DNA of 64,000 bases from Dactylosporangium vinaceum (lineage in GTDB: Bacteria; Actinomycetota; Actinomycetes; Mycobacteriales; Micromonosporaceae), in the NCBI RefSeq assembly GCF_019904175.1, contig NZ_CP061913.1:9362001-9426000 (forward strand). The letters run 5' to 3'. This document shows, piece after piece, positions 20,500 through 28,868 of the stretch; the stretch's first letter is position 1, and each line of letters opens with the position of its first letter. The position numbers and the translations under genes are program-made. The notes beneath the pieces were generated by a model. The model was not told the DNA's origin and ran no database searches. It saw only the letters and a list, made by a program, of their open reading frames with translations.

Positions 20500-20600
20500 G
20501 CCTGGAGCGTATGGAGGCCGCGAGCGCCGCTCCATGGCTCACGATCTCGGTTTCATGTCCGATCGTCTCGTTGGCGCTCGCAGGCCGATACGCTCTGACC

Positions 20601-21545
20601 GTGGACGTGCTGAGTGACACCATCGTGGTCATGCGCACCGGGCGGCCGCACTCCGCCCAGATCCGCAAGTGCGCGCCGTGGGGGGTGCGGGCCGAGCCGT
20701 TCCACGGGGCCGGCTTCCACGTGGTGCTCGAGGGCACCTGCTGGCTGGTCCCGGCGGACGGCGCGCCGATCGCCCTGGGGCCGGGTGACGTGGTGTGCCT
20801 GCCGCACGGCCGCGGCCACGCGCTTGCCGACAGCCTCACGACCCCGCTGACGGACGTTCCCTCGGCCTCGCTGGCGGCGATCAGGCCATATGCGGATGCC
20901 GGGGCCGGGACCGCGACGGTCCTGCTGTGCGGTGCCTACACGCTCGACCGGACCCGGCCGCACCCGCTGTTCGCGGAGCTGCCCGACGTCATCCACCTGC
21001 CGGCCCGGCTCGGCCACCACTCATCGCTGCACGCCGCCGTCGGCCTGCTCGCCGCCGAGGTCGGCCGCCCCGGCCACGGCACCGAGGCCGTCGTGGCCGC
21101 GCTGCTGGACATGATGCTGCTGTACATCCTGCGGTCCTGGCTCGAGCGGCAGGACCCGGCGACCGGCTGGGCGGCGACGCTGCGCGATCCGGCCGTCGCC
21201 GCGGCCCTGCGCCGGATCCACGAAGATCCCGCCGGGCCGTGGACCGTCGAGACGCTCGGCGCCGCGGCCGGACTGTCCCGGGCGGCGTTCTCCCGCCGGT
21301 TCACCGCGCTCGTCGGCCGGCCGCCGCTCGGCTACCTCACCTGGTGGCGACTGACGCTTGCCGCCCGGCTGCTGCGGGACGGCGACCAGCCGGTGCAGGC
21401 GGTCGCGCGGCGCGTCGGATACACCTCGGAGTTCGCGTTCGCCAAGGCGTTCAAGCGGGAGCACGGCGTGGCACCCGGCCGTTACCGCCGGGCGCTCACT
21501 CCGGGTCCAGGAACCGGGCCAGCTGGGAGCGGTTCCGGACGTTGA
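20601..21545 (+). CDS. AraC-family regulator with N-terminal cupin domain
   Basis: About 314 residues starting at GTG 20601 (VDVLSDTIVVMRTGRPHSAQ). The N-terminal half is an AraC-binding cupin of the cupin_6 type (FHVVLEGTCWLVPADGAPIA, GPGDVVCLPHGRGH). The C-terminal pair of helix-turn-helix motifs is in VETLGAAAGLSRAAFSRRFT and VAYT-type RRVGYTSEFAFAKAFKREHG. Regulators of this type often control adjacent redox or short-chain dehydrogenase genes. The divergent ohr is the obvious candidate target. Its 3' end overlaps the convergent LuxR gene by 50 bases. Confidence 0.88.
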   Translation: MDVLSDTIVVMRTGRPHSAQIRKCAPWGVRAEPFHGAGFHVVLEGTCWLVPADGAPIALGPGDVVCLPHGRGHALADSLTTPLTDVPSASLAAIRPYADAGAGTATVLLCGAYTLDRTRPHPLFAELPDVIHLPARLGHHSSLHAAVGLLAAEVGRPGHGTEAVVAALLDMMLLYILRSWLERQDPATGWAATLRDPAVAAALRRIHEDPAGPWTVETLGAAAGLSRAAFSRRFTALVGRPPLGYLTWWRLTLAARLLRDGDQPVQAVARRVGYTSEFAFAKAFKREHGVAPGRYRRALTPGPGTGPAGSGSGR

Positions 21546-24213
21546 GGCGGCGGTACAGGCGGGTCAGGTTGGCCTCGACCGCCTTGATCGACAGGAACAG
21601 GGCCCGGGCGATCTCGCGGTTCGTCGCGCCCGCGCGGACCAGCTCCACGATGCGGCGCTCGGTCTCCGAGAGGCCGGCGCCCCGGCCGCCGTCCAGGCGG
21701 GCCAGGTCGGCCGCGGCGACCTCGCGCCACGGGTGGGCGTCGGCGGCGCCGTAGCGGCGCACCGCCTCCGACAGCGCGGCGCGCGCGGCCCCGCGGCGGT
21801 GGGCGCGGCGCTCCAGGCCGCCGAGCGTGTAGTACGCCCGGGCCAACTCCAGCGGGTACGGGTGGTCGGGCCACTCCTCGATCGCCCGGTGCAGGGCCTC
21901 GGCGCCCTCGCGGGCCTCCCCCGTCGCCGCCGTCAGCACCGCGCGGGCCCGGGCCAGGCCCAGGAAGACCACCTGGCGGTCCAGGTGGCGGGCCCGCTGC
22001 TCGACCTCGTCGAGCACCGCGGCCGCCTCCGCGCGGGCGCCCGCGCCGACAAGGGCCTCGACGAAGTCGGCGTGCCACGGCAGGACGCCGGGGTCGAGCC
22101 GGCCCAGGCGCTGGTCCAGGGCGTACGCCTCGCGCATCGCCTCGGCCGCGGCCACCGGGTCGCCGCGGAGCATGTGGACCAGGCCGCTGATGGCGTAGGC
22201 GAGTTTGATCCAGTCCTCGTCCCCGGCGGCCAGACACGCGGCCAGGCCCCGGTCCGAGTAGCCCGCGGCCGCGGTGGCGCTGCCGCCGGCGTACTCCACC
22301 AGCGCCGCCACCAGGTACCCCGGCCCGGGGGTGGTCTCGACGTCGACGTAGAGGCGCACGCAGTCGCGGCCGGCCACGAGCGCGTCGGCGCAGCGGCCGG
22401 CCCGCCAGTAGATGCCGGCCACCGAGACCAGCACGGCGGCCAGGTCGCGGACGGTCCCGGCCCGCTCGACGGCGATCCGGAGGGCCTCGATGCGGCGCAC
22501 CGCCTCGGCCGTCTCGCCCTTGAACAGCCGGCTCATTGCGGCCACCTGCCGGGCCGCGACTGTCGCCGGGGTCAGTGACAGGCCACGGGCGAGCTTGCCG
22601 GCCCGCTCGAGGTACTCGTCCCCCTCCGTCCCCAGCAGGATGTTGCCCCGCCAGCTGAGGACCTCGACCAGGCGCTCCATGTCGCCGCAGAGCTCGGCGG
22701 CCTCCTCGGCCCGCTTGAGCTCGGCCAGCGCCGCCTCGCCGTCGCCGTCCCAGTAGGCCTTGACCGCCTTGTAGAGCCGGACGTGGGCCAGCAGGTCGGG
22801 GGTGTCGACGGCCTCGACGAACGCGGCGTCGAGCAGCGGGCCGGAGTTGGAGTGGTCCTCGCCCGACATCTCGACGAGCAGCAGCCGGGCGCCGACCCGG
22901 GTGCGCCGGTCGGCGGCGTCGCGCAGGGCGGCCGCGGCGTGGCGGCGGGCGTCGGCGGGCGAGCCGGCGGAGTACGCGTACTGCGCCGCGCTGAGCCGGC
23001 GGACCGCGGCGACCCCGGGGGTGGCGCGGGGGGTGCGGTCGGCGGCCAGGGCGGCGAGGTCGGCGGCCATGGCCGGGGCGCCGCGCAGGCGGGCCGCGGA
23101 GGCCGCGTCGGCCAGGCACTCGGCCAGGCCCTCATCGGGCTCGGGGCGGGCGGCGGCCAGGTGCCGGGCCCGGTCCACCGGGTCGGTGACGGTGTCGGCC
23201 AGCCGCTCGTGGGTCTCCCGGCGGGCGGCGGCCGTCGCGTCCGCGTAGACCATCTCGCGCAGCAGCGGGTGCGAGAACCGTATGGCGCCGTCCGGCTCGA
23301 CGTGCAGTACCCCCGCCGCGATCCCGGCCTCGACGTGCAGCTCGGCGATGCCGCAGGCGCCGAGCAGGGCCAGGCTGGGGCGGGCCGCGGAGGCGACGAC
23401 GAGCAGCGCGGGCCAGTCGTCGGCCGGCAGGGTGGCCAGGCGGGCGGCGAGCAGCTCGCGGAGGCGGTCGGGCACGGGCAGGGGGTCGGTGACCGGAAAC
23501 GAGCTGCTGCCGATGGCCCGGCCGAGCTCGACGGCGTAGAGCGGGTTGCCCGCGCTCGCCTCGAAGATCCGCTGGACGTGGGCCCGCCCGGCCTCGGCCC
23601 CGAACCGCGCGCGCAGCAGGTCGGCGATGTCGCTCTGGGGCAGCGGCGGCACCGGCAGCGTCACGCTCGGTGGCGGGCACAGGTCGAGCCGGGTCGGGGC
23701 GCCGCCGTCGGGCACCCGCTCGGCCGCCAGGACCTTGACCGGCACCTCGCCGAGCCGGCGGGACACGAACCGCAGCACGCCGGCGCTGGGCTCGTCGATC
23801 CACTGCACGTCGTCGAGGATGAGCAGGATCGGCCGGTCGGCCGCCAACGCCCGGAAGAGCTCGAGGACCGCCAGCCGTACCGCCAGCTGGTCGTGCGGCG
23901 TCGCCGGCAGGGCGCTGCGCAGCAGGGCGCCGTCGAGCGCGGCCCGCAGGTGGGCCGGGAGCAGGTCGGAGGCGTCGGGGGCACCGTCGAAGAGGTCGAC
24001 CAGGGCCAGGTACGGCAGGTCCGCCTCGGCCTCGGCGGCCGCCGCGCGCAGCACCAGCGCCTCGGTCTCGGCCGCCGCGAGGGCGTCGAGGATCGTGGAC
24101 TTCCCGATGCCCGCCGGGCCGCACAGCACGACGCTGCCCCCCGCCGCGAGCCGCTCACGGGCATGGCTCAGCAGATCGGCCCGGCCGATGGGTGCCGACG
24201 GGGTGCTCACCAC
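21496..24213 (-). CDS. LAL-type LuxR regulator with AAA ATPase domain
   Basis: This 905-residue regulator of the large ATP-binding LuxR class starts with a double GTG at 24213/24210. The P-loop is GPAGIGKST (about 31-39), and Walker B is ILLILDDVQWIDEPSAG near 130. A long helical TPR-like middle follows. The C-terminal LuxR helix-turn-helix is LSETERRIVELVRAGATNRE with NREIARALFLSIKAVEANLT. Such proteins, related to MalT, often switch on secondary metabolism or catabolic genes. No target is evident here. A perfect palindrome lies 16 bases in front of its start. Confidence 0.92.
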   Translation of the reverse strand: MVSTPSAPIGRADLLSHARERLAAGGSVVLCGPAGIGKSTILDALAAAETEALVLRAAAAEAEADLPYLALVDLFDGAPDASDLLPAHLRAALDGALLRSALPATPHDQLAVRLAVLELFRALAADRPILLILDDVQWIDEPSAGVLRFVSRRLGEVPVKVLAAERVPDGGAPTRLDLCPPPSVTLPVPPLPQSDIADLLRARFGAEAGRAHVQRIFEASAGNPLYAVELGRAIGSSSFPVTDPLPVPDRLRELLAARLATLPADDWPALLVVASAARPSLALLGACGIAELHVEAGIAAGVLHVEPDGAIRFSHPLLREMVYADATAAARRETHERLADTVTDPVDRARHLAAARPEPDEGLAECLADAASAARLRGAPAMAADLAALAADRTPRATPGVAAVRRLSAAQYAYSAGSPADARRHAAAALRDAADRRTRVGARLLLVEMSGEDHSNSGPLLDAAFVEAVDTPDLLAHVRLYKAVKAYWDGDGEAALAELKRAEEAAELCGDMERLVEVLSWRGNILLGTEGDEYLERAGKLARGLSLTPATVAARQVAAMSRLFKGETAEAVRRIEALRIAVERAGTVRDLAAVLVSVAGIYWRAGRCADALVAGRDCVRLYVDVETTPGPGYLVAALVEYAGGSATAAAGYSDRGLAACLAAGDEDWIKLAYAISGLVHMLRGDPVAAAEAMREAYALDQRLGRLDPGVLPWHADFVEALVGAGARAEAAAVLDEVEQRARHLDRQVVFLGLARARAVLTAATGEAREGAEALHRAIEEWPDHPYPLELARAYYTLGGLERRAHRRGAARAALSEAVRRYGAADAHPWREVAAADLARLDGGRGAGLSETERRIVELVRAGATNREIARALFLSIKAVEANLTRLYRRLNVRNRSQLARFLDPE

Positions 24214-24228
24214 GACGCCGAGTCTCTA

Positions 24229-24244
24229 ACGAACGCCCGTTCGT
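24229..24244. promoter_or_regulatory. Perfect palindrome in front of the LuxR gene
   Basis: ACGAACG-CC-CGTTCGT is a 7-bp perfect inverted repeat with a 2-bp centre, 16 bases upstream of the GTG. It resembles a TetR- or autoregulator-type operator. The protein that binds is unknown; autoregulation is one option. Confidence 0.45.
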
Positions 24245-24299
24245 CGCAACGGCCGGAGAACGGGGCAAGACGGTAAGATGACGCCGGATCGACTCCGGA

Positions 24300-25595
24300 T
24301 CATCGCAACCGGGCGCAGGGCAGCACCGCCTCCCACCCGAGCACCGGCCATGCGGCGATGTGGACGCTCACGCGCGCCAAACCGGGCCGGACAAGGCATT
24401 CCGCCCGCCCCTGCGCCACCGCCGCCCCCCAGCGCGGGCTGCCGTCCCGGGGGCTCGCGGGCCGGAAGTTGGCCGCGAGCACGACTGTGAGAAGTGTCGC
24501 GAACACGACAAGCGGGACCTTCACCGAAACGCAACCCAGGGCTCTTCCCGAGCGTTGGACCCCGGCCGCCAGCACCACCCCGGCCGCGAGGTTCGGCAGG
24601 CTGATGAGCACCAGGTACCGGTCCTCCCCGAACCCGTGGGCACCGAGCTGCACGGCCCCGGCGAGCGCCCCGAACCCGGCCAGCGCGGCGGCCAATCGCA
24701 ACTCTCGGTAGCACCGTGACCACAGCGCCAGTCCGGTGAGTGCGACCGGAATGAGCAGGCCGATGGCCGTCACCGCCCGGTGGCTCCATGCATCATCTGA
24801 GATTTCGAGCCACGCCGGACCGAGGAAGGACCGCGGCACACCCCACCGCAGGTACATGGCGGCCACCGTCACCGGGTTGTGCTCGGGCCGCTCGCCGAGC
24901 CCTCGCCGGGTCGCTCCGGTGAGCAGCGGGACGAGCTGCAGGAGGCTGCCGGGGATGACGCCGAGCAGCTTCCAGGCCCACTCGCGGTTGCGATATCTGA
25001 CGAGACCGACGAACGCCACCGCGGTCAGCAGGACGCCGAGCATCGAGTTGAGCACCGCGAGGCCCGCCAGCCCGACGGCCAGCGGGCTCGCTCGCCTCCG
25101 CAGCAGCATCCAGAGGCCGGCGTAGACGAGCGGAAACTGCAGCTGGGCGAGCGCGTTGGGCACGAACCCCATGGGCAGCGCCGCGGCCACCCCGATCAGC
25201 GCCGCCGGCAAGGCGTCCAGCCGGGACCGCGCCGCCCGGAACACCGCCAGCCCGAGCGCGCTGGTGATGCCCGCGTCGATCACCGCGTTCAGCGAGGCCG
25301 CCCACGCGACCGGGAACAGCGCGATGAACGCCCAGCACAGGCGCGCGACGATGTGGAAATACCCGTTGAAGGGCGTCAGGATCGCCTCGTACCACGGGAG
25401 GTTCAGCGCGTCGGTGAGGAAGTTCTGCCCGTCCTCGGCCCAGAGCGAGTCAAGCGCGCCGGGCTCGCGGGTCCGGGCGAGCCCGAGCAGCGCACCCGCC
25501 AGCACTACCGCGAACCCCGCCGCGGCCCGGGGTGGCACTGCCGCGCGAGGCGGCTGGCGTGCTGGTTCACGGCTGAGGTCGGTTGCGACGGTCAC
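24300..25595 (-). CDS. Polytopic membrane protein, possible GT-C-type glycosyltransferase
   Basis: The 431-residue protein has about ten transmembrane helices. Early in the chain is SLWAEDGQNFLTDALNLPWY, followed by TPFNGYFHIVARLCW. An acidic pair soon after the first helix and a periplasmic loop with aromatic residues are characteristic of GT-C enzymes using lipid-linked sugars. It starts with GTG at 25595, directly after the terminator of the upstream epimerase operon. A separate, perhaps leaderless, promoter is therefore expected. The neighbouring sugar-nucleotide genes support a glycan role, but I do not recognise a named family. Confidence 0.65.
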   Translation of the reverse strand: MTVATDLSREPARQPPRAAVPPRAAAGFAVVLAGALLGLARTREPGALDSLWAEDGQNFLTDALNLPWYEAILTPFNGYFHIVARLCWAFIALFPVAWAASLNAVIDAGITSALGLAVFRAARSRLDALPAALIGVAAALPMGFVPNALAQLQFPLVYAGLWMLLRRRASPLAVGLAGLAVLNSMLGVLLTAVAFVGLVRYRNREWAWKLLGVIPGSLLQLVPLLTGATRRGLGERPEHNPVTVAAMYLRWGVPRSFLGPAWLEISDDAWSHRAVTAIGLLIPVALTGLALWSRCYRELRLAAALAGFGALAGAVQLGAHGFGEDRYLVLISLPNLAAGVVLAAGVQRSGRALGCVSVKVPLVVFATLLTVVLAANFRPASPRDGSPRWGAAVAQGRAECLVRPGLARVSVHIAAWPVLGWEAVLPCARLR

Positions 25596-25603
25596 GCCGG
25601 TAC

Positions 25604-25640
25604 AACGAAAAAGGGCCCCGCCGAGCGGCGGGACCCTTCG
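25604..25640 (-). terminator. Rho-independent terminator after the epimerase gene
   Basis: AAGGG/CCCTT and CCCGCC/GGCGGG (25611-25638, one mismatch) form a strong stem with a four-base GAGC loop. On the minus strand it is followed by TTTTTCGTT. It closes the dehydrogenase-GT2-epimerase operon. Confidence 0.8.
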
Positions 25641-25653
25641 TCGAAACCAGCCT

Positions 25654-26679
25654 TTACAGGCGGCCTTCCTTGACCGCCTCGGTCACCCACGGGATGACCT
25701 CGTCGAGCATCTCGTCGAGCGAGGTCGTGGCCTCGAACCCGAGCACCTCGCGCGCCTTGGTGACGTCCGGGACCCGCTTCTGGACGTCGTACTCGTACGG
25801 GTCGTCGGAGACCACTCGCAGCGGCACGTCCGCGCCCTTGATCTTGCGCCAGATCACCGCGGCCAGGTCCAGCACCGTCGTCGACTCGGCGGTCGAGATG
25901 TTGAAGTCCTGGTTGGTCGCCGCGTCCGACTCCATGCAGGCGATGATGCCCTTGGCCAGGTCGCCGCCGTACGTGTAGTGGCGGACCTGCTCACCGGAGC
26001 CCAGGATGTGCAGCGGGTCCTGGCCCTTGACGATCTTCTGGACCAGGTCGGGCACGACGTGCGACATGGCCAGCTTCACGTTGCCGGAGAGAACCTCGAC
26101 CTCGCCGAGGGCCCGGCCCTCGCCGACGCCGACGCAGTTGAACGGGCGCACGATCGTGTAGGGCAGCTTGTACTGGTCCCACGCGGCCTTCGCGAAGTAC
26201 TCGACGGCCAGCTTCTGGAACCCGTAGGAGGACAGCGGCGGTGGCACCTCGCGCTCGTCGCCCTCCTTCGACGGCCAGTGCGTCGTGGACTCGAAGACCA
26301 TCGACGACGACATGTACGTCATCTTCTTCAGCGTCCCGTGCTGGTGCGCCTTGATCGCGGCGTCGCAGGACGAGGCCATGATCCGCTCGTTGCTGGCCAG
26401 CAGGTCGTACGCATACGCGTGGAAGTACGAGATGCCGCCGATGAGCGCGGCGCCCGCGATGAAGTGCTCGCAGCCGTCGAGCAGGTCGGTGACCAGGTCG
26501 ACGTCGCGGGCGTCACCCTCGACGAAGCGGTAGTCCGGGTGGGAGTCGTAGCTGCGGGTGACCGGACCGTACTTCGAGTAGTTGTCCAGGCCGACCACCT
26601 GGTAGCCGCGGGCGAGCAGCTCCTCGACGACATATCCACCGATGAAGCCGGCCGAGCCGGTGACCAGGACCTTTGCCAC
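25654..26679 (-). CDS. NAD-dependent nucleotide-sugar epimerase/dehydratase
   Basis: This 341-residue extended short-chain dehydrogenase has the NAD loop VTGSAGFIGGYVVEELL. Its active site is in MTYMSSSMVFES with YGFQKLAVEYFAK (Tyr-x3-Lys). The segment 'VRPFNCVGVGEGRALG' is typical of UDP-glucose/UDP-glucuronate 4-epimerases and decarboxylases. It sits directly downstream of a nucleotide-sugar dehydrogenase and a glycosyltransferase. That suggests it acts on the UDP-uronic acid or related sugar made by that dehydrogenase. The exact reaction is open. Confidence 0.85.
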   Translation of the reverse strand: MAKVLVTGSAGFIGGYVVEELLARGYQVVGLDNYSKYGPVTRSYDSHPDYRFVEGDARDVDLVTDLLDGCEHFIAGAALIGGISYFHAYAYDLLASNERIMASSCDAAIKAHQHGTLKKMTYMSSSMVFESTTHWPSKEGDEREVPPPLSSYGFQKLAVEYFAKAAWDQYKLPYTIVRPFNCVGVGEGRALGEVEVLSGNVKLAMSHVVPDLVQKIVKGQDPLHILGSGEQVRHYTYGGDLAKGIIACMESDAATNQDFNISTAESTTVLDLAAVIWRKIKGADVPLRVVSDDPYEYDVQKRVPDVTKAREVLGFEATTSLDEMLDEVIPWVTEAVKEGRL

Positions 26680-26688
26680 GAATACTCC

Positions 26689-27486
26689 TTATCCTTGATG
26701 AGCCGTCGAACTCTCACGGGCGGCCTGCGCGTCATCCCGCGCGGCCGTGGAAGCCGGGCGTTTCGCCAGCTTCTCCACACTCAGTCTGGGGCCGAACGCG
26801 AACCAGTACCACTTGAGGTAGCTCGGCATGAACCGGCCCACGTCGAACCGGGACTCGCCGAGCTGCCGGTCGAGCCAGATCGTCGGGATCTCGGCCACGG
26901 GCAGCCGCAGCCGGGTCGCCTTGGCGGTCAGCTCGATGCCGATCTCGAAGCCGGTCTTCGACTCGATCCCGACCTGGCGCACGAACTGTGTCGAGTACGC
27001 CTTGAAGCTGTTGGTGGCGTCACGGGTGCCGACGCGGGCGAACCAGTGCAGCGTGCGGCCGGCGTTGCGCGACAGCATCCGCTTGAACCGCGGCCCGCCG
27101 ACCTGCTGGCCACCCGGCATGTAACGCGACGCCGCCGCGACCACGACCCCGCGGTCGACGAGCCGGGCCAGGTCCTCGATCTGGCGCGGGTCGTCGGAGC
27201 CGTCGGCCATGGTGACGACGGCCACGGGGGCCCGGGCCACGTCGATGCCGAAGCGGATCGCGTTGGCCGGGCCGCGGCCGTAGGTGTTGAGCACCGGCCG
27301 GACCCGCGGGTCACGGGCCTGGACCTCCAGCGCGAACGGCACTGTCGTGTCATCGGGCATGTCGTGCACCACGAGCACTTCCGCCGGCATCATCACTTCG
27401 CGGAGGATGCGCTCCAGGCAGCGGACGATCGCCTCGCCCTCGTTGTAGACCGGGATGACCACAGAGATCTGTGGCGTCAAGCTCAT
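26689..27486 (-). CDS. Family 2 glycosyltransferase
   Basis: The 265-residue GT-A enzyme starts ISVVIPVYNEGEAIVRCLER and has the nucleotide-binding aspartate regions VLVVHDMPDDTT and VVTMADGSDDP. Similarity is to dolichol-phosphate-mannose or undecaprenyl-type GT2 enzymes (SRYMPGGQQVGGP; RDATNSFKAYS). No C-terminal membrane helices are seen, so it is probably peripheral. The ATG at 27486 overlaps the stop of the upstream dehydrogenase (ATGA). Confidence 0.88.
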   Translation of the reverse strand: MSLTPQISVVIPVYNEGEAIVRCLERILREVMMPAEVLVVHDMPDDTTVPFALEVQARDPRVRPVLNTYGRGPANAIRFGIDVARAPVAVVTMADGSDDPRQIEDLARLVDRGVVVAAASRYMPGGQQVGGPRFKRMLSRNAGRTLHWFARVGTRDATNSFKAYSTQFVRQVGIESKTGFEIGIELTAKATRLRLPVAEIPTIWLDRQLGESRFDVGRFMPSYLKWYWFAFGPRLSVEKLAKRPASTAARDDAQAARESSTAHQG

Positions 27487-28694
27487 ATACGCACGCCCTT
27501 GTTCGTCACGCCCCACATGTCGGCAACCGGAATTTCGGTCTGCAGGTCACGGTACTCGGGGTGAGGAGCGGCGATGATGAGCAGGTCCGCGCGGGTGAGG
27601 ACCTCGTCGAGCGGGACGAACCGGTCGTCCTTGACGTACGGGTCGGAGCACAGCGTCTCCTTGGCCCGCAGCATGACGACCTTGCGCAGCTTGTAGGCGA
27701 GCGACTCGCGGATGTCGTCGCTGCCGCCCTTGAACGCCATGCCCAGGATGCCGACGGTCATCTCCGACAGGTCGAAGCGCTCCTGGAGCTTCGACACGAC
27801 GTACAGCGGCAGGCCCTCGTTGATGAGCATCGCGCTGTGGCCGAGCACGAAGTTGTTGTTGTTGAACGCCGCCAGCTGCATGGTGTCCTTGAGCAGGCAC
27901 GGCCCGGCCGCGAAGCCGGCGCCGGGCATGTCCGTGGCCCGGGGATACTGGAAGCGGATCGCGTGGCGGATGCGCTCGAAGTCCAGGCCGAAGTCGTTGG
28001 ACATCATCCAGAACTGGTTGGCCGCGGCGAACTTGATGTAGCGCCAGGTGTTGGTGAAGAGCTTGGCGAGCTCCGCCTCTTCCGGCTCCAGGACCACGAT
28101 CTGGTTGGCCAGGTTGCGGAACAGCTTCTCGGCCCGCTCGGTCGCCTCCGGCGTGCGCGCGGCGACGATCTGCGGCAGCTCGAACAGCTCGGTCATCGCC
28201 TTGCCCTCGGCGATGCGCTCGGGGCAGAAGGCGACGTCGGCGTTCACCCCGAGCTTCTTGATCAGCTTCTCGGTGAGGGCCGTGACGCCGGGGTGGACGG
28301 TGCTGCGCAGCACGATCAACTGCCCGTCGCGCAGGTATTCCGCGCAGCGCTCGATCGCCTTCGGCACGGCCGCGATGTTGGGGTTGAGGTGCTCGTCGAC
28401 GGGCGTGCCCACGATCACGACGAGGTTCTCGGCCGAGGCGACGCTCGCCGGGTCGGTGCTCGCCTTGAGCCGGCCCTCGGCCACGGCCTTCGCGAGCGGC
28501 TCGGCCGCACCCTCTTCGTCGAACGGCAGGGTGCCGCTGTTGACCACGTTGACCGCGGCCTCATTGATGTCGTACAGGGTCACCTGCAAGCCGCGGGAGG
28601 CCAGCGCGATCCCGAGTGGGAGCCCCACCCGGCCGCAGCCGCCGATCACCACGACGTCGGTGGTGAACCCCGCCGATGCATTGACGTCTGTCAC
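27483..28694 (-). CDS. Nucleotide-sugar dehydrogenase (UDP-glucose/GDP-mannose dehydrogenase family)
   Basis: The 403-residue NAD enzyme oxidises C6 of a sugar nucleotide to an acid. The NAD loop is VVVIGGCGRVGLPLGIALAS, and the catalytic cysteine is in AAGPCLLKDTMQLA. 'LAKLFTNTWRYIKFAAANQF' is the central helical domain. The length and the 'VFLRSTV'-like RSTVHPGVT motif are closest to WecC-like UDP-ManNAc/UDP-GalNAc dehydrogenases rather than UDP-glucose enzymes. First gene of a three-gene glycan operon. Confidence 0.9.
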   Translation of the reverse strand: MTDVNASAGFTTDVVVIGGCGRVGLPLGIALASRGLQVTLYDINEAAVNVVNSGTLPFDEEGAAEPLAKAVAEGRLKASTDPASVASAENLVVIVGTPVDEHLNPNIAAVPKAIERCAEYLRDGQLIVLRSTVHPGVTALTEKLIKKLGVNADVAFCPERIAEGKAMTELFELPQIVAARTPEATERAEKLFRNLANQIVVLEPEEAELAKLFTNTWRYIKFAAANQFWMMSNDFGLDFERIRHAIRFQYPRATDMPGAGFAAGPCLLKDTMQLAAFNNNNFVLGHSAMLINEGLPLYVVSKLQERFDLSEMTVGILGMAFKGGSDDIRESLAYKLRKVVMLRAKETLCSDPYVKDDRFVPLDEVLTRADLLIIAAPHPEYRDLQTEIPVADMWGVTNKGVRI

Positions 28695-28868
28695 GCTCTG
28701 CCCCTTCGATCGGCCTTATATAGAGGAACGCCGCCAACAGCAATAGGCGCGCCGACGGTACCACCTCCGGCCCGGCCGTCCCCCATCGAGCATTACGCAC
28801 AGTGTCTGATAACGGATACAGGTGACGGCGGCCACATCATTGAGGTGCGACCGCCGTCAACAGTACTG

